Assembly (NCBI GenBank): GCA_050954785.1
Contig: JBPBQO010000011.1
Coordinates: 1-9,863, forward strand
Direction of reading: 5' to 3'
Source: Lichenicola sp050954785
Lineage (GTDB): Bacteria > Pseudomonadota > Alphaproteobacteria > Acetobacterales > Acetobacteraceae
DNA: 9,863 bases
Below are positions 1 through 7,025 of the stretch, one piece after another. Below the pieces are notes generated by a model. The model made no database searches. It was given only the letters and a program-made list of their open reading frames with translations, and was not told the DNA's origin. How positions within the stretch are numbered: the stretch's first letter is position 1; every line of letters begins with the position of its first letter. A program made the translations under genes and the position numbers.

Positions 1-495
1 GACGCTGCGCGAAAGCCGGCGCAACGCGTTCACCACCACAACGTGATCGACATGACCGCCGATCGCCTGCGGTGCCAGAACCAGCAAAGGTGCCGTGTCC
101 TCCAGCAATCCCGCGATCGCGTCCTGCATGGCCGCGCCGATATCGTCGGTCGCGAGTAGGGGACCGAACAACGTGGGCGGCGACGCGTAGCCGCGATGCG
201 GTGCCTCGGCAAAATCGAGCCAGAGTGTGTCTGCGCCAAGAATCGCGCAGGCTGCCGCATCCTCGTCGCGACGCAGCGCCATGTAGTCGGCGCTGGCCGG
301 CAAGCCCTTATCCAGTTGGCAGGCGAGCGCGAAGCCGGTGGGGGATGCCACCGACCGCGTGAACAGGGTCGCCACCACCACCCGCCATCCGGCAGCGGAC
401 AGCCGCGCCAGCGTGCCGCCGCATGAAAAGATCGCGTCGTCGAGATGCGGCGACAGGGCGAGCGCAATCGGGGCCGGGTTGGGCGAGGCTGTCAC
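1..495 (-). CDS. PIG-L/LmbE-family zinc N-deacetylase, partial (C-terminus beyond window)
   Basis: The 165 visible residues match the N-terminal part of PIG-L/LmbE deacetylases, zinc enzymes that remove the N-acetyl group from GlcNAc-type sugars (MshB and BshB belong here). The metal motif SPHLDDAIFSCGG is at about residues 15-27 (H17, D19, D20; the family consensus is PHPDDE) and a second ligand motif, HVDH, is at 148-151. Family members are usually 220-280 residues, so the C-terminal third lies beyond base 1. I chose the GTG start at 495 because GTGA overlaps the stop of the upstream glycosyltransferase by four bases, the usual sign of translational coupling. A GGGAGG stands 13 bases upstream, rather far to act alone. 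The pairing with a GT4 glycosyltransferase suggests that it deacetylates a GlcNAc group added by its neighbour; that is inference. The family call is secure; the substrate is unknown. Confidence 0.88.
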   Translation of the reverse strand, partial: MTASPNPAPIALALSPHLDDAIFSCGGTLARLSAAGWRVVVATLFTRSVASPTGFALACQLDKGLPASADYMALRRDEDAAACAILGADTLWLDFAEAPHRGYASPPTLFGPLLATDDIGAAMQDAIAGLLEDTAPLLVLAPQAIGGHVDHVVVVNALRRLSRSV

Positions 496-1721
496 AGCAG
501 GTGCGGTGCCTCCCGGTAGCGGCAGGGTGTCACCGGCAACACCGGGTCGAAATCGAGTGCCGGTGGCTGGCTGCGAACGGTCTCGTAGACATTCATGATG
601 ATCCGGCCGACCGACTCCCATGAGTAGGTCTGCCGGCATTCCTGCAGGGCTGCATTGGCAAGGCGACGGCGCAGCGCGGCATCGGCAATCAGCCGGCGCA
701 ACGCCTCGGCCTGTGCCGGAACGTCGCCCGGCTGCACCAGCAGCCCATTTTCGTCGTTGCGGATGCAGTCCATCACGCCGACCGCAACACAGGAAAGCAC
801 CGGCACTCCGCTGGCCATCGCCTCCAGCACGGTGTTCGAGAAGCCTTCCGCATAAGTGGGTGACACGAACACGTCCTGGCGGTGGTAGATCGCCGGCGCG
901 TCGTCGTATTCTGCGTAGCCGCTGAAGCAGACCAGCTTGTCGATGCCGTGCGATGCCGCGCGTTCGCGGGTCGCATCCAGATCCGGCCCGATGCCGGACA
1001 CCGTGGCGGCGAACGGGATTCCATCGCGGTGAAGCAGCGACAGGGCGTCCATGAAGTCGAGCGCGCCTTTCCGCCGGTCCACCCGGCCATGATAGAGCAG
1101 CCTGACCGGGTCCGCGGCATTGCCGAGCGTACGGTCGAGCTCGGGTGCGAACCGATGCACGTCGACTGCGCCCGGAACGATCGTGAAAAGCGAACGCGGT
1201 ACGGAAAGCCGCTCCACCACTTCCTGGGCAAAGCTTTCACAGCCGATCAACACCGCGTTCGCGTTTTCCAGCACGCGCAGCATGCCGAGCCTGTGGGTCT
1301 CGCAGCACGATCCGACCCAGTGTCCGTCGCCACCCTGGATCGAGACCACGCAGGGGATGCCGAGTTCCCGGCCCGCAAGCAGCACGGCCCAACCGTTCGG
1401 ATATCCGTACTGCGCATGCAGTATATCGAACGGTGCGCGCGCATGTTCCGCACGGATGGTGCCGATCATGTCGTCTATGTCGCGCTCGAAATCGCCGCCG
1501 TTTTCCTCGCCCAGCGAACGGCAGCCGATTACCTTTACGCCGTCGAGTTCAGGTGGCGGGCCGCCGCCATAGACGCGCGTGCCGACCGGATCGCCGCGAT
1601 ACTGGCTCACCATCGTGACGTCGTGGCCTGCCGCTACCAACTCGCGCAGCAGGTTTTGCGCATACACGCTCATCCCGCTGACCGCCGGAAAATAGCGTCG
1701 CGAGCAGAACAGGATTCTCAT
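492..1721 (-). CDS. GT4-family (GT-B fold) glycosyltransferase
   Basis: A 409-residue retaining glycosyltransferase of the GT4 type, expected to be cytoplasmic and to transfer a sugar from a nucleotide-sugar donor. The N-terminal Rossmann domain begins MRILFCSRRYFP with the glycine-containing acceptor loop PAVSGMSVY (12-20). The C-terminal donor domain has GRVDRRKG (212-219; R213 and K218 are the usual phosphate-binding residues) and the EX7E motif from E292 to E300 in AEGFSNTVLEAMASGVPVL. Length is normal. I chose the ATG at 1721, which overlaps the TIM-barrel stop as ATGA, over an in-frame TTG three codons earlier. There is no strong Shine-Dalgarno sequence, so coupling is likely. The next gene is a PIG-L deacetylase overlapping by four bases, the same enzyme pair as in mycothiol and bacillithiol synthesis. 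Acceptor and donor cannot be read from the sequence; UDP-GlcNAc is a guess from the deacetylase. Confidence 0.9.
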   Translation of the reverse strand: MRILFCSRRYFPAVSGMSVYAQNLLRELVAAGHDVTMVSQYRGDPVGTRVYGGGPPPELDGVKVIGCRSLGEENGGDFERDIDDMIGTIRAEHARAPFDILHAQYGYPNGWAVLLAGRELGIPCVVSIQGGDGHWVGSCCETHRLGMLRVLENANAVLIGCESFAQEVVERLSVPRSLFTIVPGAVDVHRFAPELDRTLGNAADPVRLLYHGRVDRRKGALDFMDALSLLHRDGIPFAATVSGIGPDLDATRERAASHGIDKLVCFSGYAEYDDAPAIYHRQDVFVSPTYAEGFSNTVLEAMASGVPVLSCVAVGVMDCIRNDENGLLVQPGDVPAQAEALRRLIADAALRRRLANAALQECRQTYSWESVGRIIMNVYETVRSQPPALDFDPVLPVTPCRYREAPHLL

Positions 1722-2548
1722 CGGCGGCAACCGGTCAGCCAGCGACGGGCATCCGGCACCATGCGGTCGGCGCGGCCGCTATCCGACGACAGCTCGACGC
1801 AGACCAGGCGGGAGAAGCCGATCTGTTCCAGTGCGTTCAGGCAGCCGGGAATATCCATGTCGCCGTCGCCGAACGCCAGGTGCACATGGTCGCCGCGCTT
1901 CATGTCCTCGATCGAGACGCTGCCGATCCGGCCATCGAACTCCAGGATCGCCGCTGCCGGATCGCGTTCCTGCGTCACCATCACATGGCCGAGGTCGAGC
2001 GCCAGTTGCAGGGTCGGAAAGGCCTCGGCGATCCGCGCGAAATGATCGACGGTGCCGACCATCATCTCCGGTTCCGGCTCCATCGCGGCCGAGACGCCGA
2101 CGCGTTCGGCACGGGCCAGTACTTGTTCGACGCCATCGCGCAACCATTCCCACGCCTGGTCGACCTGGACCCCCGGTTTCGGTGCGCCGGACCAGAACGA
2201 CATCACCTCGGCCTGCAGCATCTGGCCGATATCGAGAGAGCGTTCGAGGAAGGCCAGGCGATAGCCGCGTCCGTCCGCGGTCGGGCTGACCAGGGTCGGC
2301 TGGTGCTTGTCGCGCGGGTCGAGCAGGAAGCGGGCGCCGGACTCGATCACGCAGCCGAGGCCACGCGCCTGGAGATCCGCGGCCAGCGTCTCGGTGCGTT
2401 TTTCCCAGCCTGCGCTCATCGGGTCGAGGTAATCGTGGTCCAGGGTCAGCGCGACGCCGTCATAGCCCGCGTCGGCGATCAGGGCGACGGCATCCGCCAT
2501 GCGATGATGCACGGTGCCGTTGGTGTTATATGCGTAGCGGAGCGCCAT
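1718..2548 (-). CDS. Xylose-isomerase-like TIM-barrel protein (AP endonuclease 2 superfamily)
   Basis: A 276-residue protein of the sugar-phosphate isomerase/epimerase type, which typically uses a divalent metal at the mouth of the barrel. Strand-end ligand candidates are visible in the family order: the acidic cluster MEPEPEM (156-162), D185 and H188 in LALDLGH, H221/H223 in GDHVHLAFGDGDMDIPG, and E252 in CVELSSD near the end. The start is the ATG at 2548: GAGGA lies five bases upstream and the protein aligns with the family from ALRYAYNT. A longer open frame to 2719 only runs back inside the YcaO gene. It overlaps the YcaO gene by 23 bases and the glycosyltransferase by four. With the Gfo/Idh/MocA protein in the same operon it could interconvert or dehydrate a sugar or cyclitol, as such pairs do in inositol metabolism. 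The exact reaction is unknown. Confidence 0.85.
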   Translation of the reverse strand: MALRYAYNTNGTVHHRMADAVALIADAGYDGVALTLDHDYLDPMSAGWEKRTETLAADLQARGLGCVIESGARFLLDPRDKHQPTLVSPTADGRGYRLAFLERSLDIGQMLQAEVMSFWSGAPKPGVQVDQAWEWLRDGVEQVLARAERVGVSAAMEPEPEMMVGTVDHFARIAEAFPTLQLALDLGHVMVTQERDPAAAILEFDGRIGSVSIEDMKRGDHVHLAFGDGDMDIPGCLNALEQIGFSRLVCVELSSDSGRADRMVPDARRWLTGCRR

Positions 2549-4061
2549 CTCGGTCCTCGATGAATGTCGGTGTTTGCGCTGATCCGGACGCGTGATTTTC
2601 CGCGCGTCGTGACCGCAGGATCTGGGCGGCGAAGCAGCCGGGTTCGCGGTAGAGCGGGTAGAGCCGGTCGACGATCCGGTCGGCGCGGGCTGCGTCGAAC
2701 CAGGCTGGACCGCCGGCACGGACTTCGTCCTCGGGCCGCATCCTGACCGGCAGTGCGCCGTCGCGCGGCGCGTCGAGAAGCATCGGGTCGTTCCGGTCGC
2801 GCAACCGCCGTACGCCGCGCCAGCCGATGCGGTGGTAGCTCATCGTTTCGCTCTCGAGACCCGGCACCACGACCTTGACTGTCTGCACTTTTTCTTCCGA
2901 GGCCCGGAACGCGACGTAGAGTGCCTCGAGCCCATCGTCGGCGAGCCGACGCTCGAGTACCCGCAACCGGTCGGTGGACTTGCTCACGGTGTCGGCGCCG
3001 GTCTGCGGCAATGACGACAGCGGCAGCGTGCGCCGGTGCGAGAACACGGTGTCGGTCAGACGGGCCCGCAGGGAAGCGGCATCCTGGTCCAGCCATTCCG
3101 CCATGGCCTGCAGCGCGCGCGGCTCCTCGTGTTCGAGCTGAACGTCGTCGAGTTGCTGGTCGACATGCGCCGCCGGCATCACCCGACGGCATTCCTCGAT
3201 CGTGCCGTGCGTCGCCACCTTGCGCGCGCGCGAGCCGCAGAATTCGAGCAGCGCCTTGCGCAGCGCACGGTCGCGATCCGGATGCGAAGCCTCGCCGCAC
3301 GCGGTCACCTGCAGCGGCGAGCCGGGCGCGTCGTCATCGCCCACCACATACAGGTTGGTCATGCCGAAATCGGTCGCGGCTAGTTTGGCGGTGACATGGA
3401 TGCCGAGCGCTTCGAGATGGTCGAGCAGCCCGCGTACCATCGGGTCGGGCACCGCATCGAGCTCGATCACCAGCCCCTGGTCGAGCGCCCGGTAGCCGAT
3501 CACGTTGCCGTCGCGCTGGAGCAGCTCCATGATTCCGTGGCCGATCGCGTAGTCCAGGTCGAAGCCCGCGCCGAGGCCATTGGTGATCGGCGTAATCAGT
3601 TCGGGCGCATGGTCCAGGTCGAAGCCGTGCGAGGCGATCCAGTCCATCGGCAGCCAGACGGCAGCCTTCGACAGGCGCCGGCCTTCGACCCAGGTCAGCG
3701 TCCGGTCCGGCGCATAGTCGGATCCGGCGGGGAGGCACAGCGTCAACGGATCGACCACGGCATCCCGGCCATGGCTCGCCACCATCTCGGCGTATGAGGC
3801 CCTGATGCCGCGGTTCTGTGCCAGCCAGGCGTTGCAGTGCACTTCCTCGCAGAGCTCGCCCACGGCACCGACTTCGCCTTCGATCGGCTCGAAGCCGTAG
3901 CCGTGGCCGGTCATCAGCGGGAGTCCCGGCAGCAGCAGGTTGGCCTGCACCACCGGGACACCGGTACGATCCAGCCCGTCGATCCGCATCATCGACAGGG
4001 TGCCTTCGGCCGGCAGGGCGGCGCGGTAGGCTGCCGCGACCTGTTCGAGCGTATCGGTCAT
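2526..4061 (-). CDS. YcaO-domain protein (ATP-dependent amide backbone activation)
   Basis: A 511-residue YcaO protein. Family members phosphorylate a peptide backbone amide with ATP to form azolines, thioamides or amidines. The three ATP/Mg blocks are present: GEVGAVGELCEEVHC (62-76), NGLGAGFDLDYAIGHGIMEL (161-180) followed by LQRD, and GEASHPDRDRALRKALLEFC (256-275) followed by GSR. VKVVVPGLE (395-403) matches the conserved strand late in the domain. Differences from typical members: the EEA after the second block reads DYA, ELIERD reads ELLQRD, and the proline-rich C-terminus of azoline-forming YcaOs is absent; the chain ends in a charged tail. No E1-like partner, TfuA or FMN dehydrogenase is seen in the window. 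ATG at 4061 overlaps the previous stop as ATGA, with AGGA seven bases upstream. It is the likely core enzyme of the operon; the substrate may be the small peptide at 7947-8039 (inference). Confidence 0.92.
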   Translation of the reverse strand: MTDTLEQVAAAYRAALPAEGTLSMMRIDGLDRTGVPVVQANLLLPGLPLMTGHGYGFEPIEGEVGAVGELCEEVHCNAWLAQNRGIRASYAEMVASHGRDAVVDPLTLCLPAGSDYAPDRTLTWVEGRRLSKAAVWLPMDWIASHGFDLDHAPELITPITNGLGAGFDLDYAIGHGIMELLQRDGNVIGYRALDQGLVIELDAVPDPMVRGLLDHLEALGIHVTAKLAATDFGMTNLYVVGDDDAPGSPLQVTACGEASHPDRDRALRKALLEFCGSRARKVATHGTIEECRRVMPAAHVDQQLDDVQLEHEEPRALQAMAEWLDQDAASLRARLTDTVFSHRRTLPLSSLPQTGADTVSKSTDRLRVLERRLADDGLEALYVAFRASEEKVQTVKVVVPGLESETMSYHRIGWRGVRRLRDRNDPMLLDAPRDGALPVRMRPEDEVRAGGPAWFDAARADRIVDRLYPLYREPGCFAAQILRSRRAENHASGSAQTPTFIEDRDGAPLRI

Positions 4062-4903
4062 GCGTAGTTCCTGCCGCGTAGTTCGTCGATCGGGATATGG
4101 CGCACGCCCGGTGGCCCGCGCATGCCATCGTCGAGAACGGCGAGAGCTATTTCGGTATCGATCCCGGGCGCGTGCTCGAACGGCGTGCAGATCGTGTCGA
4201 AATCGAGCGACGCGATGACGTTCCGGTAGCGTGATAGCTCGTGCGGCGTGAGCGGGATGTTCTTGTGAAACGCCTTGTGCGTGGAAACGGCCAGGCTTTC
4301 ACCCGCTTCGTTCTGATCGATCTTGAATGCATCACCGCAGAAAAGCATCCTGCGTGCGGGATCATGCAGTACCGACTGGCCTTCGTAATGGCCGCCGACC
4401 TGTCGCAATGTCTGTCCGGTCGGTAGTTCCAGCGTGTCGTCGTATGGCCAGGTGACACGGAAGGCCTTGGTCAGCCACAGATCCTCGCGCTGGATCGCGA
4501 CGATCTCCGGATCGAACTCCTGCTGCAACTGCCAGAGCGCGCCGTATCCGTGCACGTGGCTGGCTGCAAGAGTACGAATGCCACCCAGACGATGTATCTC
4601 ATCCAGCATCGCCGGCGTGTAGTAGGGAGCCGCCTCGAAGGCGACGTTGCCCTCCGGATGCAGCAGCAGCCAGCCGGTGCCGTTCAGGCCGAATGGCGGC
4701 GCGGTCGAGAACGCCATGACGTCGCGACCGACGGCACGCCAGCTTCCCGTCACCCGGGATGCGACATCGGCTTCCGTGCGGAAGTCCCAGCCATCCTCGG
4801 GCAGGTCGTTGCGCGTATCGGTGCAGACCGGGCAATCCGGCGGCACCGCGAAATAGCGCTGCCAATGTCCACAATTCGAACACGCGTAGTAGCTCAGTGG
4901 CAT
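4058..4903 (-). CDS. Zinc-ribbon metallo-beta-lactamase-fold hydrolase with incomplete metal motif
   Basis: A 281-residue protein with two parts. The N-terminus is a rubredoxin-like zinc ribbon, C8-x2-C11 and C24-x2-C27 (YYACSNCGHW, then DCPVCTD). The rest has the metallo-beta-lactamase fold: SHVHGYGALW at 115-124 is the HxHxDH position, GGHYEG gives H172, FCGDAF gives D191, and PFEH gives H244. H116, H118, H172, D191 and H244 are therefore kept, but the DH pair is replaced by Y120-G121, so a two-metal hydrolytic site is doubtful; a single-metal site or a binding role is possible. I start at the ATG at 4903 (GAGAG six bases upstream), although an in-frame ATG at 4921 would add six residues. 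It overlaps the oxidoreductase by ten bases and the YcaO gene by four. Substrate unknown; location next to YcaO suggests a role in maturing the same product. Confidence 0.83.
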   Translation of the reverse strand: MPLSYYACSNCGHWQRYFAVPPDCPVCTDTRNDLPEDGWDFRTEADVASRVTGSWRAVGRDVMAFSTAPPFGLNGTGWLLLHPEGNVAFEAAPYYTPAMLDEIHRLGGIRTLAASHVHGYGALWQLQQEFDPEIVAIQREDLWLTKAFRVTWPYDDTLELPTGQTLRQVGGHYEGQSVLHDPARRMLFCGDAFKIDQNEAGESLAVSTHKAFHKNIPLTPHELSRYRNVIASLDFDTICTPFEHAPGIDTEIALAVLDDGMRGPPGVRHIPIDELRGRNYA

Positions 4904-5898
4904 GCGGCACTCTCGTAGCATCGGTGAAGCAGGCGCATCGTGTGCAGGTCGCGCGCGGCGTCGAAGGTGTGCGCGGAACCCCGGACAGCATCCGAGAACG
5001 CCGCCATCTGACGCGTGAAGGGCGAGACATCCAGATCGGAAATCACGAGATCGGTACAGGAACCGGTTCGGGCATCCAGGCAGGTGACGCGGCCGCCGGC
5101 GTCCTGGCCCATGGTGTTCTCGGCCACGATCATCCCGCCGGTGCCGACGATCTCCAGCCGGCGTCGCGGCAGCGTGTCCGGGTGGTTGTACGCGACCGAC
5201 AACGACACCAGGATGCCGGATGCGGTCGAACCGACCACCACGGCGCCGTCATCGACCGGATAATCGTGCACACGCCGCTGCGTCATCGCGGTGACCGACA
5301 GGATGGGCTCGTCGAGCAGGAAGTCGGTCAGGTCCAGCCCGTGCGGGGCGAGATCCATCAGCGCTCCGCCACCCGCGCGTGCCTGGTCGATCCGCCAGTT
5401 ATCGCCGGCGCCGGTCGGCGACCAGTCCGGGGGCAGCCAGCAGGCGTAGGTAATGCGGATCGCGGTCACCCGACCGATGCGGCCGGCCTGTATCGCATCG
5501 CGGATCGCATGGTGTGCGGGATGATGACGCTGGTCGAACGCGGTGCCGTACAGCACGCCGGCCCGAGCGACCGAGGCGGCCATGGCTTCCGCCTGCTCCA
5601 GCGTCGCGGCCATCGGCTTCTCGCACAGCACCGGCTTGCCGGCGGCGGCGGCGGCATCCACCACCGGACCGTGGGCCCAGTTCGGGGTGGCGACATACAC
5701 GGCGTCGACCGCTGGATCGGCCAGCAATGCGTCCAGCGTGTCGTGCCAGGTTGCACCGGTTCGCTGAACGGCGTCGGTCGCAACCGGACCGGTGTCATGC
5801 ACGGCAACCAGCCGATGTCCGGCAGCCATGATTGCCGGCAACGCGAAATCCTGCGCGACCCAGCCGAAGCCGACGATGCCCCATCCGACCGGACGCAC
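4894..5898 (-). CDS. Gfo/Idh/MocA-family NAD(P)-dependent oxidoreductase
   Basis: A 334-residue dehydrogenase of the glucose-fructose oxidoreductase/inositol dehydrogenase family, which oxidises or reduces a sugar or cyclitol hydroxyl. The Rossmann nucleotide-binding loop is GIVGFGWVAQDF (7-18), the family signature CEKPMA (92-97) carries the catalytic-region K94, and the C-terminal substrate domain has GGGALMDLAPHGLDL (177-191) with D182 and H186 in the usual catalytic positions. Length is normal. The GTG start at 5898 shares one base with the TAG of the methyltransferase (TAGTG) and has GGAG eight bases upstream. The open frame continues upstream inside the methyltransferase gene but that part looks noncoding. 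The enzyme is cytoplasmic. Together with the TIM barrel, glycosyltransferase and deacetylase it argues that the operon builds or alters a sugar unit; which sugar cannot be told. Confidence 0.92.
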   Translation of the reverse strand: MRPVGWGIVGFGWVAQDFALPAIMAAGHRLVAVHDTGPVATDAVQRTGATWHDTLDALLADPAVDAVYVATPNWAHGPVVDAAAAAGKPVLCEKPMAATLEQAEAMAASVARAGVLYGTAFDQRHHPAHHAIRDAIQAGRIGRVTAIRITYACWLPPDWSPTGAGDNWRIDQARAGGGALMDLAPHGLDLTDFLLDEPILSVTAMTQRRVHDYPVDDGAVVVGSTASGILVSLSVAYNHPDTLPRRRLEIVGTGGMIVAENTMGQDAGGRVTCLDARTGSCTDLVISDLDVSPFTRQMAAFSDAVRGSAHTFDAARDLHTMRLLHRCYESAACH

Positions 5899-7025
5899 TA
5901 CCAGCGCTCCGGCAGGTCGAGCAGTTCGCGGCGTCTCGCCCACGGTCGGGTGACATCGTCGAGCCTGGCATGCGGTGGGCAAGGCGACTGCAGTGGATAG
6001 GTCGCGCGGGGCGCATATTCGGCCTCGTATCGCAGCGAAGGCCATGTGACCGATCCATCGGGACGATAGAGCGGATTGCGACGCAGATCCGTGCCGTTCG
6101 AAGGGGTCGTCAGCAGCCCGATCGATGCCAAACCGGGCTTGCCGCGCATCACCGCGAATGCCTCGACCGTGTCGAGCTGAGCCGGTTCCGCGCTGCGCGG
6201 TTTCCGCCCGGCGGCGGCGGCATCGGTCAGTTCCGCATCGTCGTAGAAGGTGCCATCCGGAAATAGTGCCACCAGTTGATCGACCGTGATTGCCGAGCCC
6301 GCCGACAGGTTTGGCCAATTTCGGTTATGGATGTGCCCGACCAGCAGCGTGCCGCCATTTGCCAATGCATTCAGCCGGTCCAGGATCTCCTGCTTCGGTT
6401 CCAGGAAATAGAACGCGTCGTGACAGCAGACGAGGTCGAAGTGCTGACTGTCGATCGGCCAGGGACTTCCGGCATCGAAACAGATCAGGGTGCTGTCTGG
6501 TGAAACGAATTGCCGTGCCAGCCACAGCTTGGCGAACACGATATCGGCGCCCGTGGTGCGAACGCCGTGTTGCGCCAGGGCGCGCAAATGATGGCCGATG
6601 CCGCAGGCGAGTTCGAAACCGGTATGCGGTGTGGGCCAGTGGGTTTCGACCAGCGACAGACCGGCGATGAAACTCGGATCGCTCCAGCGGTGCGCAAAAT
6701 AGTCGGCGACCGGACCCCAGCTCAGCAGCGCCATCGCCTTGCGCAGCGTCAGCGTTGCCCGGTCCTGTACCAGGCGGTGCAACGCCTCGGGTTCGGCCAC
6801 AGGTCCGGTCCACCAGGCGTCCTGGTCGGCAAGCAGAAGTACTAGCGCCTCATCGGGCTGGCCGGCATCGAGCCATGCCAGCACGCTGGAAACCAGCGCA
6901 TCCCGCCCGGTGCGCAGGAACGGGATCCCGTCGATTACCGGCCATCGCGAGATGCCGTCCGAAATAGAGTGGGCAGTGTCGGGCCGCAACGCGAGACCGG
7001 TGACCGGCGAGACCAGGGCCATCAT
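5898..7025 (-). CDS. Class I SAM-dependent methyltransferase with Trm112-like N-terminus
   Basis: A 375-residue protein. Motif I, FELACGIGHHLRALA (137-151), is the SAM-binding glycine loop; D161 in TTGADI is the acidic residue after strand 2, and HFDLVCCHDAFYFLE (195-209) is the strand-4 region. The N-terminus (SRWPVIDGIPFL, about 26-37) resembles the end of a Trm112/UPF0434 domain but lacks the zinc-binding cysteines. Residues 40-130 form a helical insert and 270-375 a C-terminal extension without a recognised motif, so the protein is longer than a minimal methyltransferase. ATG at 7025 overlaps the preceding stop as ATGA; a second ATG follows directly. The open frame runs back to 7394 inside the HD gene, but those residues are not protein-like. 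The methyl acceptor is unknown; the cluster product is the simplest guess. Confidence 0.87.
   Translation of the reverse strand: MMALVSPVTGLALRPDTAHSISDGISRWPVIDGIPFLRTGRDALVSSVLAWLDAGQPDEALVLLLADQDAWWTGPVAEPEALHRLVQDRATLTLRKAMALLSWGPVADYFAHRWSDPSFIAGLSLVETHWPTPHTGFELACGIGHHLRALAQHGVRTTGADIVFAKLWLARQFVSPDSTLICFDAGSPWPIDSQHFDLVCCHDAFYFLEPKQEILDRLNALANGGTLLVGHIHNRNWPNLSAGSAITVDQLVALFPDGTFYDDAELTDAAAAGRKPRSAEPAQLDTVEAFAVMRGKPGLASIGLLTTPSNGTDLRRNPLYRPDGSVTWPSLRYEAEYAPRATYPLQSPCPPHARLDDVTRPWARRRELLDLPERW

Noticed and set aside
30..467. 145-codon minus-strand open frame near the left edge
   Set aside because: Shadow of the PIG-L deacetylase, which is in a different minus frame and shows the metal motifs.
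1718..2548. TIM barrel as EboE of the ebo cluster
   Set aside because: The other ebo genes (UbiA-like, dehydroquinate-synthase-like, TatD-like, pyrophosphatase-like) are absent.
2549..2719. 57-residue N-terminal extension of the TIM-barrel frame
   Set aside because: It lies within the YcaO gene, is low in structure, and the ATG at 2548 has a GAGGA ribosome site and family-like N-terminus.
5899..6318. N-terminal extension of the oxidoreductase frame inside the methyltransferase
   Set aside because: Residues before the GTG at 5898 are Arg-rich with no fold signal, while the Rossmann loop begins right after that start.
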